This document shows, piece by piece, positions 23,393 through 37,978 of a DNA stretch of 64,000 nucleotides. Under the pieces are notes generated by a model. The model searched no databases. It saw only the letters and a program-made list of their open reading frames with translations, and was not told where the DNA came from. This DNA comes from Macrocybe gigantea (taxonomy: Eukaryota > Basidiomycota > Agaricomycetes > Agaricales > Callistosporiaceae), in assembly GCA_011319805.1 (NCBI GenBank), contig SJRY01000260.1, forward strand, positions 1 through 64,000, read 5' to 3'. The first letter of the stretch is position 1, and the number at the start of each line of letters is the position of its first letter. A program made the position numbers and the translations under genes.

Positions 23393-24217
23393 ATGACGTC
23401 CGACCCCTCCTCTCTCGCCTCCCTCCAAGCCGCACTCGAAACCGCCGCCTCGTCGGGCGACCTCCCGACGCTCCAACGGCTGTTCCCCACATGGCCATCA
23501 TCTAGCGCAACCCCGCCGCCAGTCGACGACCTTCTAGCGCTCGCCATCCCACCGGCACACGCCTCCACCGTCTCATATCTTCTCTCGCGCGGCGCCACGC
23601 TCGGTCCCGCCGACGTCGAAGCCGCCGTCGAAGCCTCGCTCTCCTCCTCAAACCCCTCCTTCCCGATCCTCCAAGCGCTCCTCGACGCAGGCTGGGACCC
23701 CTCCTACAGCCTGGGTCACGCCGGTGACGCGCTCACGATCGCCGCAACCGAGCCCTCTGTCCCGCTCCTGTCCTGGCTCCTCTCACACGGCGCCGACCCG
23801 AACGCGAACCGGTGCGGTGTAGACTCACCGCTGGAGTGCGCCGTCGCCCACGCCTCTCCGGAGGCTTGCGCGCTGCTTTTGCGTCACGGCGCCGAGCTCA
23901 AGAACACAGAGGCGCTCAAGCTCGCCGCCTACCACGGCAGACTCGACCAGATCGAGTTTTTGCTCGAGAACGGCGCAGACGTGAACGAGATTGCGGACAG
24001 CTTTTGGACTCCGGACAGGGAGAGGGAGATTGGCTTGGGCACCGCTTTGCACGAGGCCGCGCTTCATCATCAAAAGGGTGCCGTCGAGCTACTCTTGCAG
24101 CACGGCGCCGACCCGGCGCTCAAGAATACGGTAGGCAAGACAGCTCTCGACATCGCCCTGGAGAACGGGCACGACGCCATCGTCGACATTCTGCGTACAG
24201 CACAACCGACTGCATAG
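23393..24217 (+). CDS. ankyrin-repeat protein, single exon
   Basis: A 274-residue uninterrupted frame starts in a good context (CCACCATGA). Ankyrin repeats run from about residue 60 to the end. Typical units read LLSWLLSHGADPNANRCG, ACALLLRHGAELKNTEALK, QIEFLLENGADVNEI, GTALHEAALHHQKGAVELL and GKTALDIALENGHDAIVDIL. It has no signal peptide or membrane helix, so it is probably a cytosolic or nuclear protein-interaction scaffold. The exon is GC-rich with strong third-position C/G bias, which supports a highly biased, expressed gene. The partner is unknown. Confidence 0.9.
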   Translation: MTSDPSSLASLQAALETAASSGDLPTLQRLFPTWPSSSATPPPVDDLLALAIPPAHASTVSYLLSRGATLGPADVEAAVEASLSSSNPSFPILQALLDAGWDPSYSLGHAGDALTIAATEPSVPLLSWLLSHGADPNANRCGVDSPLECAVAHASPEACALLLRHGAELKNTEALKLAAYHGRLDQIEFLLENGADVNEIADSFWTPDREREIGLGTALHEAALHHQKGAVELLLQHGADPALKNTVGKTALDIALENGHDAIVDILRTAQPTA

Positions 24218-24375
24218 ACCCCGATATATTGGGTATACATACCTTTACAAAGAAATACATACATACATGTTGTAATGATACCACGTTTAAATCCGTTATC
24301 CCAAATCGCTTCTTCTGTCGTCCTCGGTGGCCCAGACAAAGTCCAGATTTATCATAATCTTTGTCTTCCATATAG

Positions 24376-26934
<2,559 letters not shown>

Positions 26935-28118
26935 ATGTCTGTTTCTCAAGTCGAAAATTTCCGACGTCTTTTGCACGGCCTAAACCAGGAAATAAAATCC
27001 GTGCGGGATGACCTTACTGACAAGTACAACACGTTCTCGTCCATCTTGACCAGGTACGCAAACGCATGCTCCCGTTGCCATCTCCGACGTCTAGCTCGCT
27101 GATGGCCTGCTCTAGCCTCGAATCTTTGCAGCCAGAGCCTGACTCTGACTCTGGCGAAGTCGAGCGCGAGTCCGAATCTGATGCTGAATCGAGCTCTAGC
27201 GGCTGCTCTTCTCCGTTCGTCTCGGGTTCTGACGCCGACTCTCAGACAGGCTCCGTTGTCGTCGATATTGCTGCTGCTCTTTCCCCACACAGTCCTCCAG
27301 TCTCAATCGTCGGTCCCCTGCTGTCCCACAAGTTCTCCGCTGCGAACTCGCGTTCATCCTCGACGACAACAGCAACAACCTTCTCTACCGGCCCGCTTTT
27401 GATCCCGAATCTGCCCTCTACGGCCTCACCGGTGCCCTTGACCGTAGCGCGCATGCCTCCCGTGCACCCTTCCATCACGTCCCCACCCAAGGCTTCTCCG
27501 ACACCGCGCGCTCTTCCAACCATTCAGGATGGCAACAACGCGTCGATTCTGGCGTATCCTGCTGCATCTGCTGCCATGGACAGGGTGTTGGCTTCCGGGC
27601 ATGATGCTGCAAGGATGACTTCGGATGGTGACCGTGCTCGTGTCTTCGGATCAGGTGTTGCATCTGAGCAGTTTCAGCTTAACGCAAACGCGCCCAAGTC
27701 TGAAACGACTCAGAATCCTGTCCCTGGAAACGCGCTCGTGGCACCACAAGACACCCCAGACACCCCGGCTGGTCCTTCCCCTCGCTTTCTGCCCCGCTTC
27801 GTTTCCGAGAAGCTCGTGATTAGGATCGAGCACCGTGCAGGCTCTAGGCTGCCTTTGAACACCGGGTCCACGAAGAAGGTGGAGAGAAGCAAAGATAGCA
27901 AGAGCGGGCGCCCCGCTCTCGAAACACCCGAGCTCGCCTCTTCGCTGACACACCCCACCACCTTGCCTACCGCCCCTGGCCCTCGCGGCGACAACCCAGA
28001 TAGTGACATATCCACCCCTGCTAGGGTCATGCACTCGGCGAAGCGCAAGCGCGAGGTGCAGGAGGAGAGCGGTGCGCCGGACCAGGAGAGCATGCAGCAC
28101 TCGTCGTCGAGCGAGTGA
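26935..28118 (+). CDS. Ser/Thr/Pro-rich disordered protein
   Basis: Exon 1 (26935-27053) encodes a helical start (MSVSQVENFRRLLHGLNQEI...) and exon 2 (27095-28118) a long low-complexity chain. The intron is only 41 bp (GTACGC...GTCTAG). The body is rich in Ser, Pro and acidic residues (DSDSGEVERESESDAESSSS) and has a basic nuclear-signal-like patch near the end (SAKRKREVQEES). It ends QHSSSSE. No fold or family is apparent. The composition and basic patch suggest a nuclear regulatory or scaffold protein, but that is inference. Confidence 0.6.
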
Positions 28119-28564
28119 GGAGCCCAAAGGTGGGACAGCGAATGAGGATGAGGCGAGTTGTTGCTGAAGGTGCACCGTCTCTCTCACTATGTCCTGCTTT
28201 GACTGGGTTCTGATATGGAATGTCTTGCTGTTTTTATAGTTGTCGTTCGAAGCATAGTGCTTATTGTTTTTTTTTTCTTTCTTCTTACCGTTATCCGGGG
28301 ATTCGTGTAATTGACTAATTGATTTCCGGTTCACTCGTAATTCTTCTCCCTTCTCCCTTGTTTCATCACGACTTCCCCTTTGTCTCCGTCCTCTTCTTTT
28401 TCTATCTCTACTGATGGCATGGGAAGGTGTCTCTGCACGCCTTGTCTCGAAAGTCTCACATTCGAACTTCTTTCTCCATATATTCCATACTCGTGTAATG
28501 TGATTTGCGCGTTTGATTCGGGAGCGTTCTCTGTGATATTGTATTCTTTTGTGGTTCGACAACC

Positions 28565-29867
28565 TCAATTGTCGTAATGGTCAATCTTTGTTCCGACCCC
28601 GCCATCCCCCTCCGCCTTGTCAACAACAGCGCACGCGATCGCAACATCCTGCAGTCCAAGTCCGACTGACTTGAACATCGTAATCGGACCGGTTCCTATC
28701 TCCGTGCCCTCCTCAGCATGAGCCACACCAGCAGGATGTGGTGTTGACTTCGGCTCAGAAAGATCGAGGGCGCGATACAGGTTCTCGCCCGGGTCGGGGT
28801 TGGGAAACGCTGCCATCACCTCGCCCTCGTCCGTGATCCGCAGCAGCTCCCCTATCTCGACCATCTCGTCCGGCCTCACACCAGCCTGGATCAGCTCGCC
28901 CGCCTCTGCCAGACACGCCTCGCGCGAGTCCACCAGAAGGGCCTGGTGCACGCGGCCCGCTTCGTCGGCGGAGACAACTCCGCGGGAAGATCGGGGAGGC
29001 GGCGTCGCGCGACGCACTAGCTCACGCTCGGCCTCGCGCATCGCGGGAGTGTAGCTCCCGATGAGAATGATGTGCGTGCCGGCGCGCACCCAGGCGGAGG
29101 GGAATAACGGTACGGTCGAGGACGTTGCGCATACAATGATGTCGGCACCCGCGAGTGCGTGCCGCAGGCTTTCCTGGTCTGCCGTCTCCGCGCCGCTGAA
29201 TCCAGCTTCGGCGCTGTTGACGATGAGCTCGAACGATACCGCTGGGAATTGCGCGGTGAGCGTCTGCAGCAGGGTGTCGAGACGCGGGTTGAGTGACCGG
29301 TTGACGATCGTGCAGCTCGTCACGGTGTAGTGGAAGAACTTCAGGTGGACAATGAGATGTGTTTCGATTTGCTTCCCGGCACCGAAAGCGACAATGGCGC
29401 GCGGTCCACGCTGGCCGACGAGGTTCGTGGAGAGTAGCGAGCCTTTTCTCGGGATGTATGTACATACTGTGTACATGGAATCGGTGAATTGGGCTTTACA
29501 TACCAGCGGCGTTTCGGAGCGCAGTAAGATCCCTCGCATTCACGACCGCCTTTACAGCGCCCGTGTCTTCGTCCAAGACGAGCGTAGACGCAGGCAGGCC
29601 GCGCCTGTCACCGGGGGACCTCGGGACGGAGACCACCTTGACCGTCGTGCCCGTCAGCGCGTCCGTGGGCATGCGTGCGGGCATGAACAGCACGTTATGG
29701 TTGGCCGTCGGGACTGCGAGGCGCGGCGGACTCAGCTTGTGCGCTTCGACCGAGGGCTGGGAAGAGAGAAAGGCGAACACGCGCGCCATGAGCAGCTGCA
29801 GCTCATGCGGAGCGAGCGAGGCGGTTATCCGCTGCACGTCCGCAGTGGAGAGGACGAGGAGGGACAT
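28565..29867 (-). CDS. ornithine cyclodeaminase / mu-crystallin family enzyme
   Basis: Members are NAD(P)-dependent and act on amino acids or imines (ornithine to proline, ketimine reduction). The N-terminal half has FMPARMPTDALTGTTVKVVSV and VLDEDTGAVKAVVNARDLTALR, matching the family substrate-side block. One intron (GTATGT...GAAAAG) follows NAA. The Rossmann region reads RAIVAFGAGKQIETHL, then ADIIVCATSSTVPLF and GTHIILIGSYTPAMRE. A late block (VGLGLQDVAIACAVVDKA) is the family end. The length of about 405 residues is slightly long, with an insert near DLSEPKSTPHPAG. The exact substrate cannot be told. Confidence 0.88.
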
Positions 29868-30172
29868 GGTGGCAGTCTGACTTTGCGCAATTGCGGCAGG
29901 CGATCATCTTGATCGTTCCAACAAAGAGCATCTTGAACACCAACCACCATGATCACAGTTATGGCAGCAGCATCGTCGACACCATCCGGCCTTGCATTTC
30001 ATCGATGAGAGTTCTAGAGCGATAGGCGCCTCGCGCTTGAAGCACACGTTGCTTGCTGCTCACGGGCATGAAAACCCTTAGACACGGACTCTCGCTGCTC
30101 CATTGCCTTCTTCACGAAAAAACTAGGTCTCGTGCACTCTCTATCCCCAATCTCAGTCTTTATGATCATAGA

Positions 30173-32586
30173 ATGACCATCTTTCGGCTTAAGTCGAAGT
30201 CTGGCGCCCAGATTAATGTCATTGCACCCTCTTCGGAGCTGGAGTCTCGAATCACGAATTTTGAAATTACGAGTCGCAAGCAGTTCAATGAGAGTCTCGA
30301 ACGGCACAGGGAGCGTTTCACGGAGGAGGAAAAGAAACAAGGATTAGGAGAGGAGCAGAGAAGGGAAGAGTTCGAGCCATTGCTGAAGACGATCGACCAA
30401 GAGTTCAACGATAGTCTTGCGCGCTATGAAACATTATTCAAGGACGCTGAAAGCGCTCAAGAGCGCATCTTCCAGACAAACGAGGATTCCAGGCAGCAGA
30501 CCTTCACGAGCGCGGAGAAGAGACGCGACGAAGCATTTCAACAAAACCAAGAGACCCGCATCGAAAATGCCAAATGGCATGCAGAAATGCGGGAAACGTA
30601 TCTGGCGAGAGGACGTCGGTTGCGAGAGGAAGCCTTCAGAACTCTGGAAAAGGAGATGGAGGAACAGGTGCCGAAGCTTTTGCAGCGTTTTGAAGATTCT
30701 TTTCAATCTGCAGAGCGTCGGCGGGACGAGACTGCGCTTAAGCTCGTGCGTTTGTAGCTCGGCCATAACTCCGAGCCTCTAACGGCGCTGTTGACAGGTT
30801 GAAATGCGGTCGCAGTCGCAGGACACACGAAACAGTGGACCGGTATGCCTATCACCGTGAACGTGAATCCCTCTGACGTGATTCTAGGTATCCCATTGCA
30901 ATCATCCCCCGCATCTTGGATATCCAGCCCCGATCGTAATTCCGCCCAAACCCGTCCTTCCTGTCACTTCAACTCGACCGGCGCGACCTCCCTCTATCAG
31001 ACGTCCATATAGCCCTAGGTCCGCTAGATTTCCCTCTCCCCGACGATGGCGATCATTATCGCCTATACGACGTTCTTCACCCCGTCGGCAGCCGCATCGC
31101 CCTCGGTCACACAGTTCGTCGAAGAGAAATGGATCGCAGCCCCATCGTAAGAACGTTCTCCGAAGACTTCTTGGCGGTTCCGGCATCCGGGACCCAGCTC
31201 GTACGAAAATTCGTCAATATAGTCTCGACAAGCGGCTTGGCATCTTTCTGAACAGCCTCCAGGAGAGTTTTCAAGAAGAGGAGTTAGCACGAAATACACG
31301 ATTTAGTGAAGCAGAAGCACGACGGAATGCGGCGGAGTCCGATAGGGACAGCATGTTAGATGAAAGACAACGCGAACAGGGCGATCTTTTCGATGACATG
31401 GTCATCGCCCACAAGAATACTTTCGAGAACAAGGAAGCCGATCGTAACGCCAAGGAAGATTGGCGCACTCAGCAATCCGAATTGACTGAGACTTCGCGGA
31501 ATGAGACGTTGAAATTCCTCTTATTACGTGAAGAAAGCAAGTTTACGGCCGCAGACAAGTATGAGGACGATCTGCTAGAGTCTATGAAAAGCAGTATTAG
31601 GATGTTGGAACGAAAGCAGCGCCAAACAATTGAAGAAGCGAAAGAATATAGATTTGCAAGATTCCGAAATGCGCAGGTTCGTCGCAGTGTGGAGTTATCA
31701 ATTATACCAACGGAGGCAGTGCTCTCCGAAGCAGTGGGGTCCAGTCCACCACTTATGCAAATGCCGCTTCCAATTGGTCCACAGAGTGTACGTAGCTCCT
31801 CCCCGCGTCGCTCCGCACTTGCACGCCGGGCATCCCGCGCTGATTCCTGGCCTTCACCCCTAACACGAGTGCGGAGGAGAGTTCGTGAAAGATCGCCCGT
31901 TACAGGATTTGTGAGCTGTTGTCATCATTGTGTGAAAAATATTCATCTAACTTTACTTTTTCCAGGGCGCACAACTCCTCCTCAAAGGTCCTCAGTTGTT
32001 CGATGACCTGCCAATCAGCACCATGATCGACACAAAGGAACTTCCATCGAAGGGACTATCCGACACGACTACGTGGCAGATCCTCTTCGACAGCTCGCAA
32101 GCGCAGAGAGAAGAAATATTTCAGGGCGGCATGCAGAGACGGCAGCGCGAATTCGCCGTCAATGAGGCACGACGAGACGCAGAGTTTGAGAGAGCGCAGG
32201 CTGAGCGAAGGGAGCTTGTCCGTCAGGCTCAAAGCGAGCGTGCTCGCGAATTTTTTGGTGCTCAAACCAGCCGCGGAGACAAATTTCATACAAGTGAAAA
32301 ACGAAGAGAGGACAATTTCCGCATCGAGGAGCGCGAGAGAATTGCCCGATTCCACGAAGGAGAAAGTAAAAGGGAGAAAGAGTTTGCATCTCGCGAAGAG
32401 GCTCTGCAGAGACGCTGCGCTGATAAAGAAAGACTTCGGCAGGAGGATTGCAATGAGATCGTCGCGACGCTTTTGCCGAACAGAGCGAAGGAGCTTCTGG
32501 ACGAATACAAGTATGAGGAGATGGCTAGGGATCAGATTTTCGCGAAGTTTATTGAATCTAGCACTCCCCGGAAGACTAGGAAGTGA
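30173..32586 (+). CDS. coiled-coil repeat protein, copy 1 of a tandem pair (753 aa)
   Basis: Four exons (30173-30745, 30798-30842, 30888-31910, 31966-32586), all joined in phase 0, give about 753 residues. Exon 1 and exon 4 are almost entirely charged helix, with a recurring pattern of the kind RRxxxFxxxQxxR (for example AEKRRDEAFQQNQETR and NEARRDAEFERAQAERREL). Exon 3 opens with a basic Ser/Pro/Arg-rich region (RPPSIRRPYSPRSARFPSP), then more coiled coil. The block LFDDLPI opens exon 4. There is no signal peptide or helix. The protein is probably a long filament-like or scaffold protein. I know no function for it. The neighbour at 32800 is a clear paralogue. Confidence 0.75.
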
Positions 32587-32799
32587 GGTTATTAGGATTA
32601 TACATCATCCAAGTTTGTGCGTGACCAGGTACTGTAAGCGCCCAAAGGCTTCAGAAAAGCAGAAATAAGCGCTCGTTTCAAAAAACGAACGGAGCTCATG
32701 CTTGGTGCTGTATCTAGCTCATGTCATAACTACGCTGTAAGCCGTCCGATATTCATCGCTGTCTCTCTTTGCCTCACTGATGGAAGTGACAACAGGGGC

Positions 32800-35131
32800 A
32801 TGCCATTCTTTCCCAATATATTTTCAAAGTCTCCCAACAAGGACGTGGCGACTCTGGCCTCTGACTTAGAAGCTCGCTTTAGCCTTTTCGAAAGCAGCAG
32901 TCAAAAGCAATTCGATGAGAGCCTCGAACAACACAGGCGACGTTTCTTGGAGGAGGAAAAGGCGCAGGGGCTGGGAGAGAAGGGCAGAATGGACGACTTC
33001 GACTTGCTCGTGAAAACGGCCGATGAGGAGTTCAAGGCCAGTTCGGTTCGGTACGAAGGCTCGTTTGAGGCTGCTGAAGCAGCCCGCGAGAAGATCTTCG
33101 AGACGAATGAAGAATCACGAAAGGAAAGATTCGGCCATGAAGAGAAGAGGCGTAACGAAATATTCAAGCAGACTCAAGATGCCCGTGAAGAAAATGCCAA
33201 ATGGCATGCTGAAAGCCGGGGATCATATATGGATCGAGGACGGCGTATGCGCGAAGAGGCATTTGAGGGCTTAGAGCAAGAGATGGAGGAGCAAGTGGGG
33301 AAATTTTTGGAACTATTTGAGGAATATTTCCAATCCGCAGAACGGCAACGCGAAGAGATCGTGGTCAGATTTGTGCGCCCATTTTATGATGCCTGCTATC
33401 TTATCATTGACTGGTACCGCCTCCATATAGGTCGAACTTGGAGTACGGCCTCAGTCGCGTGAAGTGTGGAATGAGCCCACTGAGGTGGTAGGCGAATTCC
33501 TCACTGGAAAGATGGAAGTTATGTGATAAAGGTTTAGGAAGCATTTTACAATCGCACCTATCCTCAATATCCTGAACCTACCGTCATCGTGCAACGGCCG
33601 TCATCACGATCTTCTTCTATACGCAGCCGACGGTCACGCTCTCGTAGCCCTACTGCATATATTCGAGCTCTGACACCCCGGTCGCGTTCACCATCCATAC
33701 ATCGACATCCCCATCGCCGTTCTCGGTCCCCTAGTTGGCCAAATACGAAGGGAAGCGACGTTCCAGCCAAGCATCGCCCATATACGTTTGATGCACGTCT
33801 TGTCGCATTTCTACGGCAGCTTCAGGACCAATTCGACCAGGGAGAGAAACTGCGAAAGTCCCGCTTTGAAGAAGCAGAAAGGCGACGTGATGCCGCTGAA
33901 TCAGAAAGGACAGAGGCGCTAGCCGAGAAGCAACGAAAACAGGGTGATAGTTTCCGCGATATGCTAAACGCGCACAGCAGCTCGTTCAAAAGTAACGAAG
34001 CCGATCGCAATGCCAGAGAAGAATGGCGTAACCAACAATTTGACTCGGCGGAGCGTGGACGGTCAGAAATTGCGGAATTGCTTCTCTTGCGCGATAAGGG
34101 CAAATTCGAGGCCACAGACAAATTTGAAGACGATTGGTTGGATTCTCTGAAACTTACCATTAAGCAGGTAGATCAGAAACAACGAAGAACCTTAACAGAA
34201 GCGAAAGAACGTAGAATGGCAAGGTTTCGAGAGGCACAAGCACGTCGTAGTACGCAACTCCTTGCGATGCCCACCGCGGTGACCCCCCCTCATCCGACCA
34301 CCTTGCACCCACCTACCCAAGTGCCAGTAACAATAATCACGCCTCCTTTGCCTCCTACACACGTACCGCCGGTTACCATCACTCCGCCTCGTTACGACAT
34401 TAGATCTCGAAGCGCAAGCCCCCGGCGCCGTCGCCGCAGTTCACCAGCGGCGGGATTTGTAAGTAACTGAGCTTTTATGTACGATGTCGAATTTGCCCCA
34501 ATTTCTTGCTCGGTAGGACACTCAGGCGCTATTCAGGGGACCAGGATTGTTCGATGATTTGCCAATCGGTGTCCTGGGCGATGGTATTAACGTCCCTCGC
34601 CAGTTATCGGAGACAAAAACATGGCAAGGGCTCTTCGACAAGTCCCAGGCACGGCAAGAGGAAATATTCCAGAATGGCATACGGGAAAGACGGCGCCAAT
34701 TTGCTGTCAGTGAGGCACGACGCGAGGCGGAATTTGAGACAGCTCAAATCGAACGAAAAGAACTTGCTGATCAAGGTCGCAGAGAGCGCGATAAACGCTT
34801 TTTCCATGCTCAATCGACCCTCGCTGACGAATTCCGCGCGAATGAAAAGAAACGGGAAGAAAAATTTCTCAAGGCAGAACGCACTAGAGATGCACGATTC
34901 CGAGACAACGAAATGGGCAGGGAGAAGAAATTTGCGTCTCACGAAACGGAACTGCAAAAGCTCTGCGCTGACCATGAGAAACGCCGACAGAGTGATTGCA
35001 ATGATTTTGTCGCGAGACTCTTGCCGGATAGGGCTGAGGAGCTTTTGGACGAGTATAAGGACGAGGAGATGGCGAGGGAAAAGATTTTTGCGCGATCGAT
35101 TGACTTTAGCACAATTCGGGCCAGGAAGTGA
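32800..35131 (+). CDS. coiled-coil repeat protein, copy 2 of a tandem pair (721 aa)
   Basis: Four exons (32800-33372, 33431-33487, 33538-34458, 34517-35131) give about 721 residues. Exon 1 is exactly 573 bp, as in copy 1, and every intron sits at the same place and phase. Shared blocks include KQFDESLEQHRRRFLEEEK, EENAKWHAESRGSYMDRGRR, NEADRNAREEWRNQQFD and GLFDDLPIGV. The linker in exon 3 has diverged most: this copy has an SR-like stretch (SIRSRRSRSRSPTAYIRAL) and a Pro/Thr-rich run (PPTHVPPVTITPPRYD). Copies 1 and 2 are 213 bp apart. The divergence in the linkers and the conserved helices suggest an old duplication under selection on the coiled-coil parts. Confidence 0.75.
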
Positions 35132-35782
35132 GGTGTCTTCAACCATATCATCGCGTTTGTCTTACAAGTGGTGTGTAACCATGACATGTGTGCATGTGGT
35201 GGAGGTTTGTGAATTGGGGAACGCTCAATTCGAGCGGAGAAATACCGTAGATCAAGACGACTCACGGCTTCTTACACGTTGCAGCAACACGAAAGGCTGC
35301 TCTTTTCATATCAAACAAAAGACCGGCGGAAATTCTACTGCCCAGGACAGTGTCAGATATGAAGGACAGCGACAATATCATTTGATCTTTCCATCATGGC
35401 CTCCCCCTGAGAGAAGAAACTTTTGGAATATTTCAAAGAAAAGCAGAGCAAGCCAATATTTTCCATCTAGCCAATGAATAGTCTAGCGCACAGGTCTAGA
35501 ACGTATCAGGAGAAAACGACGAACGGAATGCGTTGGCATCAATCGCGTACGCAGCAAAGGGTAGGAAACTAGGAAGTAACACAGGACTCGGCTACAGTTA
35601 CTCAGAAAAGCCATTTCATAGTCTAGCGTTTATTGTTCACGCCTTCAACTATCAATATACCGATACAACTAGGATAATAAGAGTGACAACTATATGCACC
35701 GCACATCACGATCAAAGAAGACATTCGTAGGAAGAATAGAGGGGGGGAAGGCAGGTGTCGCGGGAATGCTTAGCTCAGGTGC
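35132..35782. other. convergent 3' intergenic region
   Basis: Lies between the stops of coiled-coil copy 2 and the minus-strand gene at 35783. It includes a further degenerate stretch with short frames but no recognisable gene. Confidence 0.4.
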
Positions 35783-36473
35783 TCAGCGATAGGGAGAGTA
35801 GAAGGTACTGCGTCTTTGAAGCCGCTTTTTCTTTCTCTCTCGTATCCCCAGGCATCTTCCGAGCCTCGATAGGATTCCTTCGCTCTTGTCACTGTCACTG
35901 TCACCATCATCATCGTCGTATTGGCGTCTGCGTTTGCCAAGTGATGATGATGATGCGACATGTGCGGCATACAGGACAGCAGTGTCAGGTGCGAGGATGA
36001 CATTATTCAGTGGAACGGTGCTCGCTGAGCTCGTATCCAGGTTCAGGATGTTGAAGACATTAATGGTGGGGTTGACCATAGGAGTAGCAAATTGGCTTGG
36101 AAGCATGCTCGCCATGGTTTGGATGCGGGAAGGCACGCGGCCGGCAGTGGTTGCCCTGATTTCCAGAGCCCAAGGATCTATGTCAATGCACACTATGTTG
36201 TCAGGTTGCCGAGGATAGCGAGGAGGCTCCGGAGGCGGTGGCCTTTTGTGCTGAGGGTTGAATATATGTAAGAGGACGCCATCTTTGAAGCCGTCCTCCT
36301 CGCTAAGTTGGCCTGTGAGGAAAATTCTGCAAACATGGAATGAAAATAGGAACTCACTCCTCTCGTAAACGGATGCGAATGACGATACCAGTTTCTAGTC
36401 TGGCATATTCGAAGTGCGGAATGCTGCCCTGGTAGTCGGGAACCATGGGCGTGAGTCCGAGCTTATATGGCAT
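35783..36473 (-). CDS. hypothetical protein with acidic and basic C-terminus
   Basis: Two or three exons. The start MPYKLGLTPMVPDYQGSIPH is followed by RLETGIVIRIRLRE, an intron (GTGAGT...TTTGCAG near 36330-36356), then IFLTGQLSEEDGFKDGVLL and a Pro-rich turn (KRPPPPEPPRYPRQP). The conserved-looking core is VCIDIDPWALEIRATTAGR. The C-terminus has an Asp run (RQYDDDDGDSDSD) and a basic end (RERKKKRLQRR). No family is recognised. The basic patch could be a nuclear signal. Confidence 0.5.
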
Positions 36474-37978
36474 GCTTGCTATGCAGTCGCAGAGGTAAGC
36501 GGTAACGATAACAGTAAGAGTACTTGACTAGTTCGCTATGCAGATACTGGGGACTTGGAGGGACAAAGGATGAAGGACAATGGCGGGTCCTCCAGGTCGA
36601 TTTATCTGAAGGCTGGGCGTTCTGGCCTTACCTGCTTTGGCCCAGAAATCAAGAACGCGATGAGCACATGCCGTCAAAGCTGTGTAAAGGCTGTTAACTG
36701 TCATGATCCTCGTGTTCTGGCAGAGTCATATTGCTTTTTCGAGGGTCCAACTCTCGGGTGGTATGCCCGTTTCTCCAGTTAGAAGTAGACCTACAAAAAC
36801 GACCGATTTAGAAATGTATCTACAGTAAGCCACAACGGTTTGAAATATTTTTGAAGAGACCTAAGGGGGCTTACTTTTATCTAGGGAGTTTCTTGTCGCA
36901 AAGCAACCTTTTTGTCACGGAGGAGACAATTACTTGTTTGGTCTTGTTACCCCAGAGCGACGGTCTTTTCTTTTGCATACATAGGAGCAAACAAAGTATG
37001 TTTCCGTCACTTCATTCGCGAGGCCGTTGCTGAAGAATAGCTGGATAGAAACGCGTATATTGGTCCGTTCTACGTGTTTATTTCGAATTGCTATGTCTTG
37101 AGCTAGGAAAAACTCAAATCGAAAGTGTATTCCGCTGTTGTTTAACTTCCCCGCAGGCACGGCGGTAAATGGCCTCTCGAAGAGTTATTGCAAGAACCCA
37201 GCGAAGGCTTAGAACGAGCGAAATGACTTTCCGTAGTAACGTCCATCGTTCTCTCTGTAATGAGATGTACAGATGGCAGAGTGACACTTAACATCACCTT
37301 CGCGGCTTCGGCGCTGAAGCGTTTGTGCATGCCCTTGTATTTCCCAGATACAAGTAACTGAGGTAGGAGCTTCCAAGTGACCTGATCTTGGACATCTCAC
37401 GGGTATTCGCAAAACCACAGCAGGTACTGTCTACGTTTATACAGTATCTGCCGAAGTGGAGTTTGATTCGTCGCATCCTGGTGTGGTGAATTGCCGACTG
37501 TGCTAATCCTCATGTATCAAAACGTGTTCGTATTCAGTTATTCTGTGGAGAGAAGCTGATTGGCAGGATCCCAGTGGAGCACAGACCTCGGTATCTTTTG
37601 ACAAAGCCGCATTATGGAAAAGAAAATTGGGATAACTGGTAACATACAATTAAGAAGCGTCACACTGATGAACATTTCTGATAATTTCGTAGTTTTCTTT
37701 GCAGAAGTGAGCCTCAATTATTGTCACGTCGAACATTCTGTCGTGAAACAAAAAGCGCGTTGTTTGCTCTTATTGTCACGATCCACTTGATCGCGGAATT
37801 GAATGCTGGTGGTGGTACTATGTTCTTCGTGAAACGAGCGTACTGACACTGAATCATCGGTCACGACACTGGCTTGACGTCACTCAGACATTTCTTGATG
37901 AGGTTTATAAAAGGTCTCACCCGTCTCGTCTCAACCCAACATCCCTTTCGATTCACAGTAATATCGCCGACGAGCAGC
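36474..37978. other. 1.5 kb without an assigned gene
   Basis: Only short frames without family motifs or consistent splice sites. It should include the promoters of the two flanking divergent genes. Confidence 0.35.

Noticed and set aside
27651..28568. 305-residue minus-strand frame across 27.65-28.57 kb
   Set aside because: It overlaps the Ser-rich gene antisense and its composition is the mirror of that exon. No splice sites or family signature.
35890..35960. CAT/ATG repeat looking like a microsatellite
   Set aside because: It encodes the Asp run of the minus-strand hypothetical protein.
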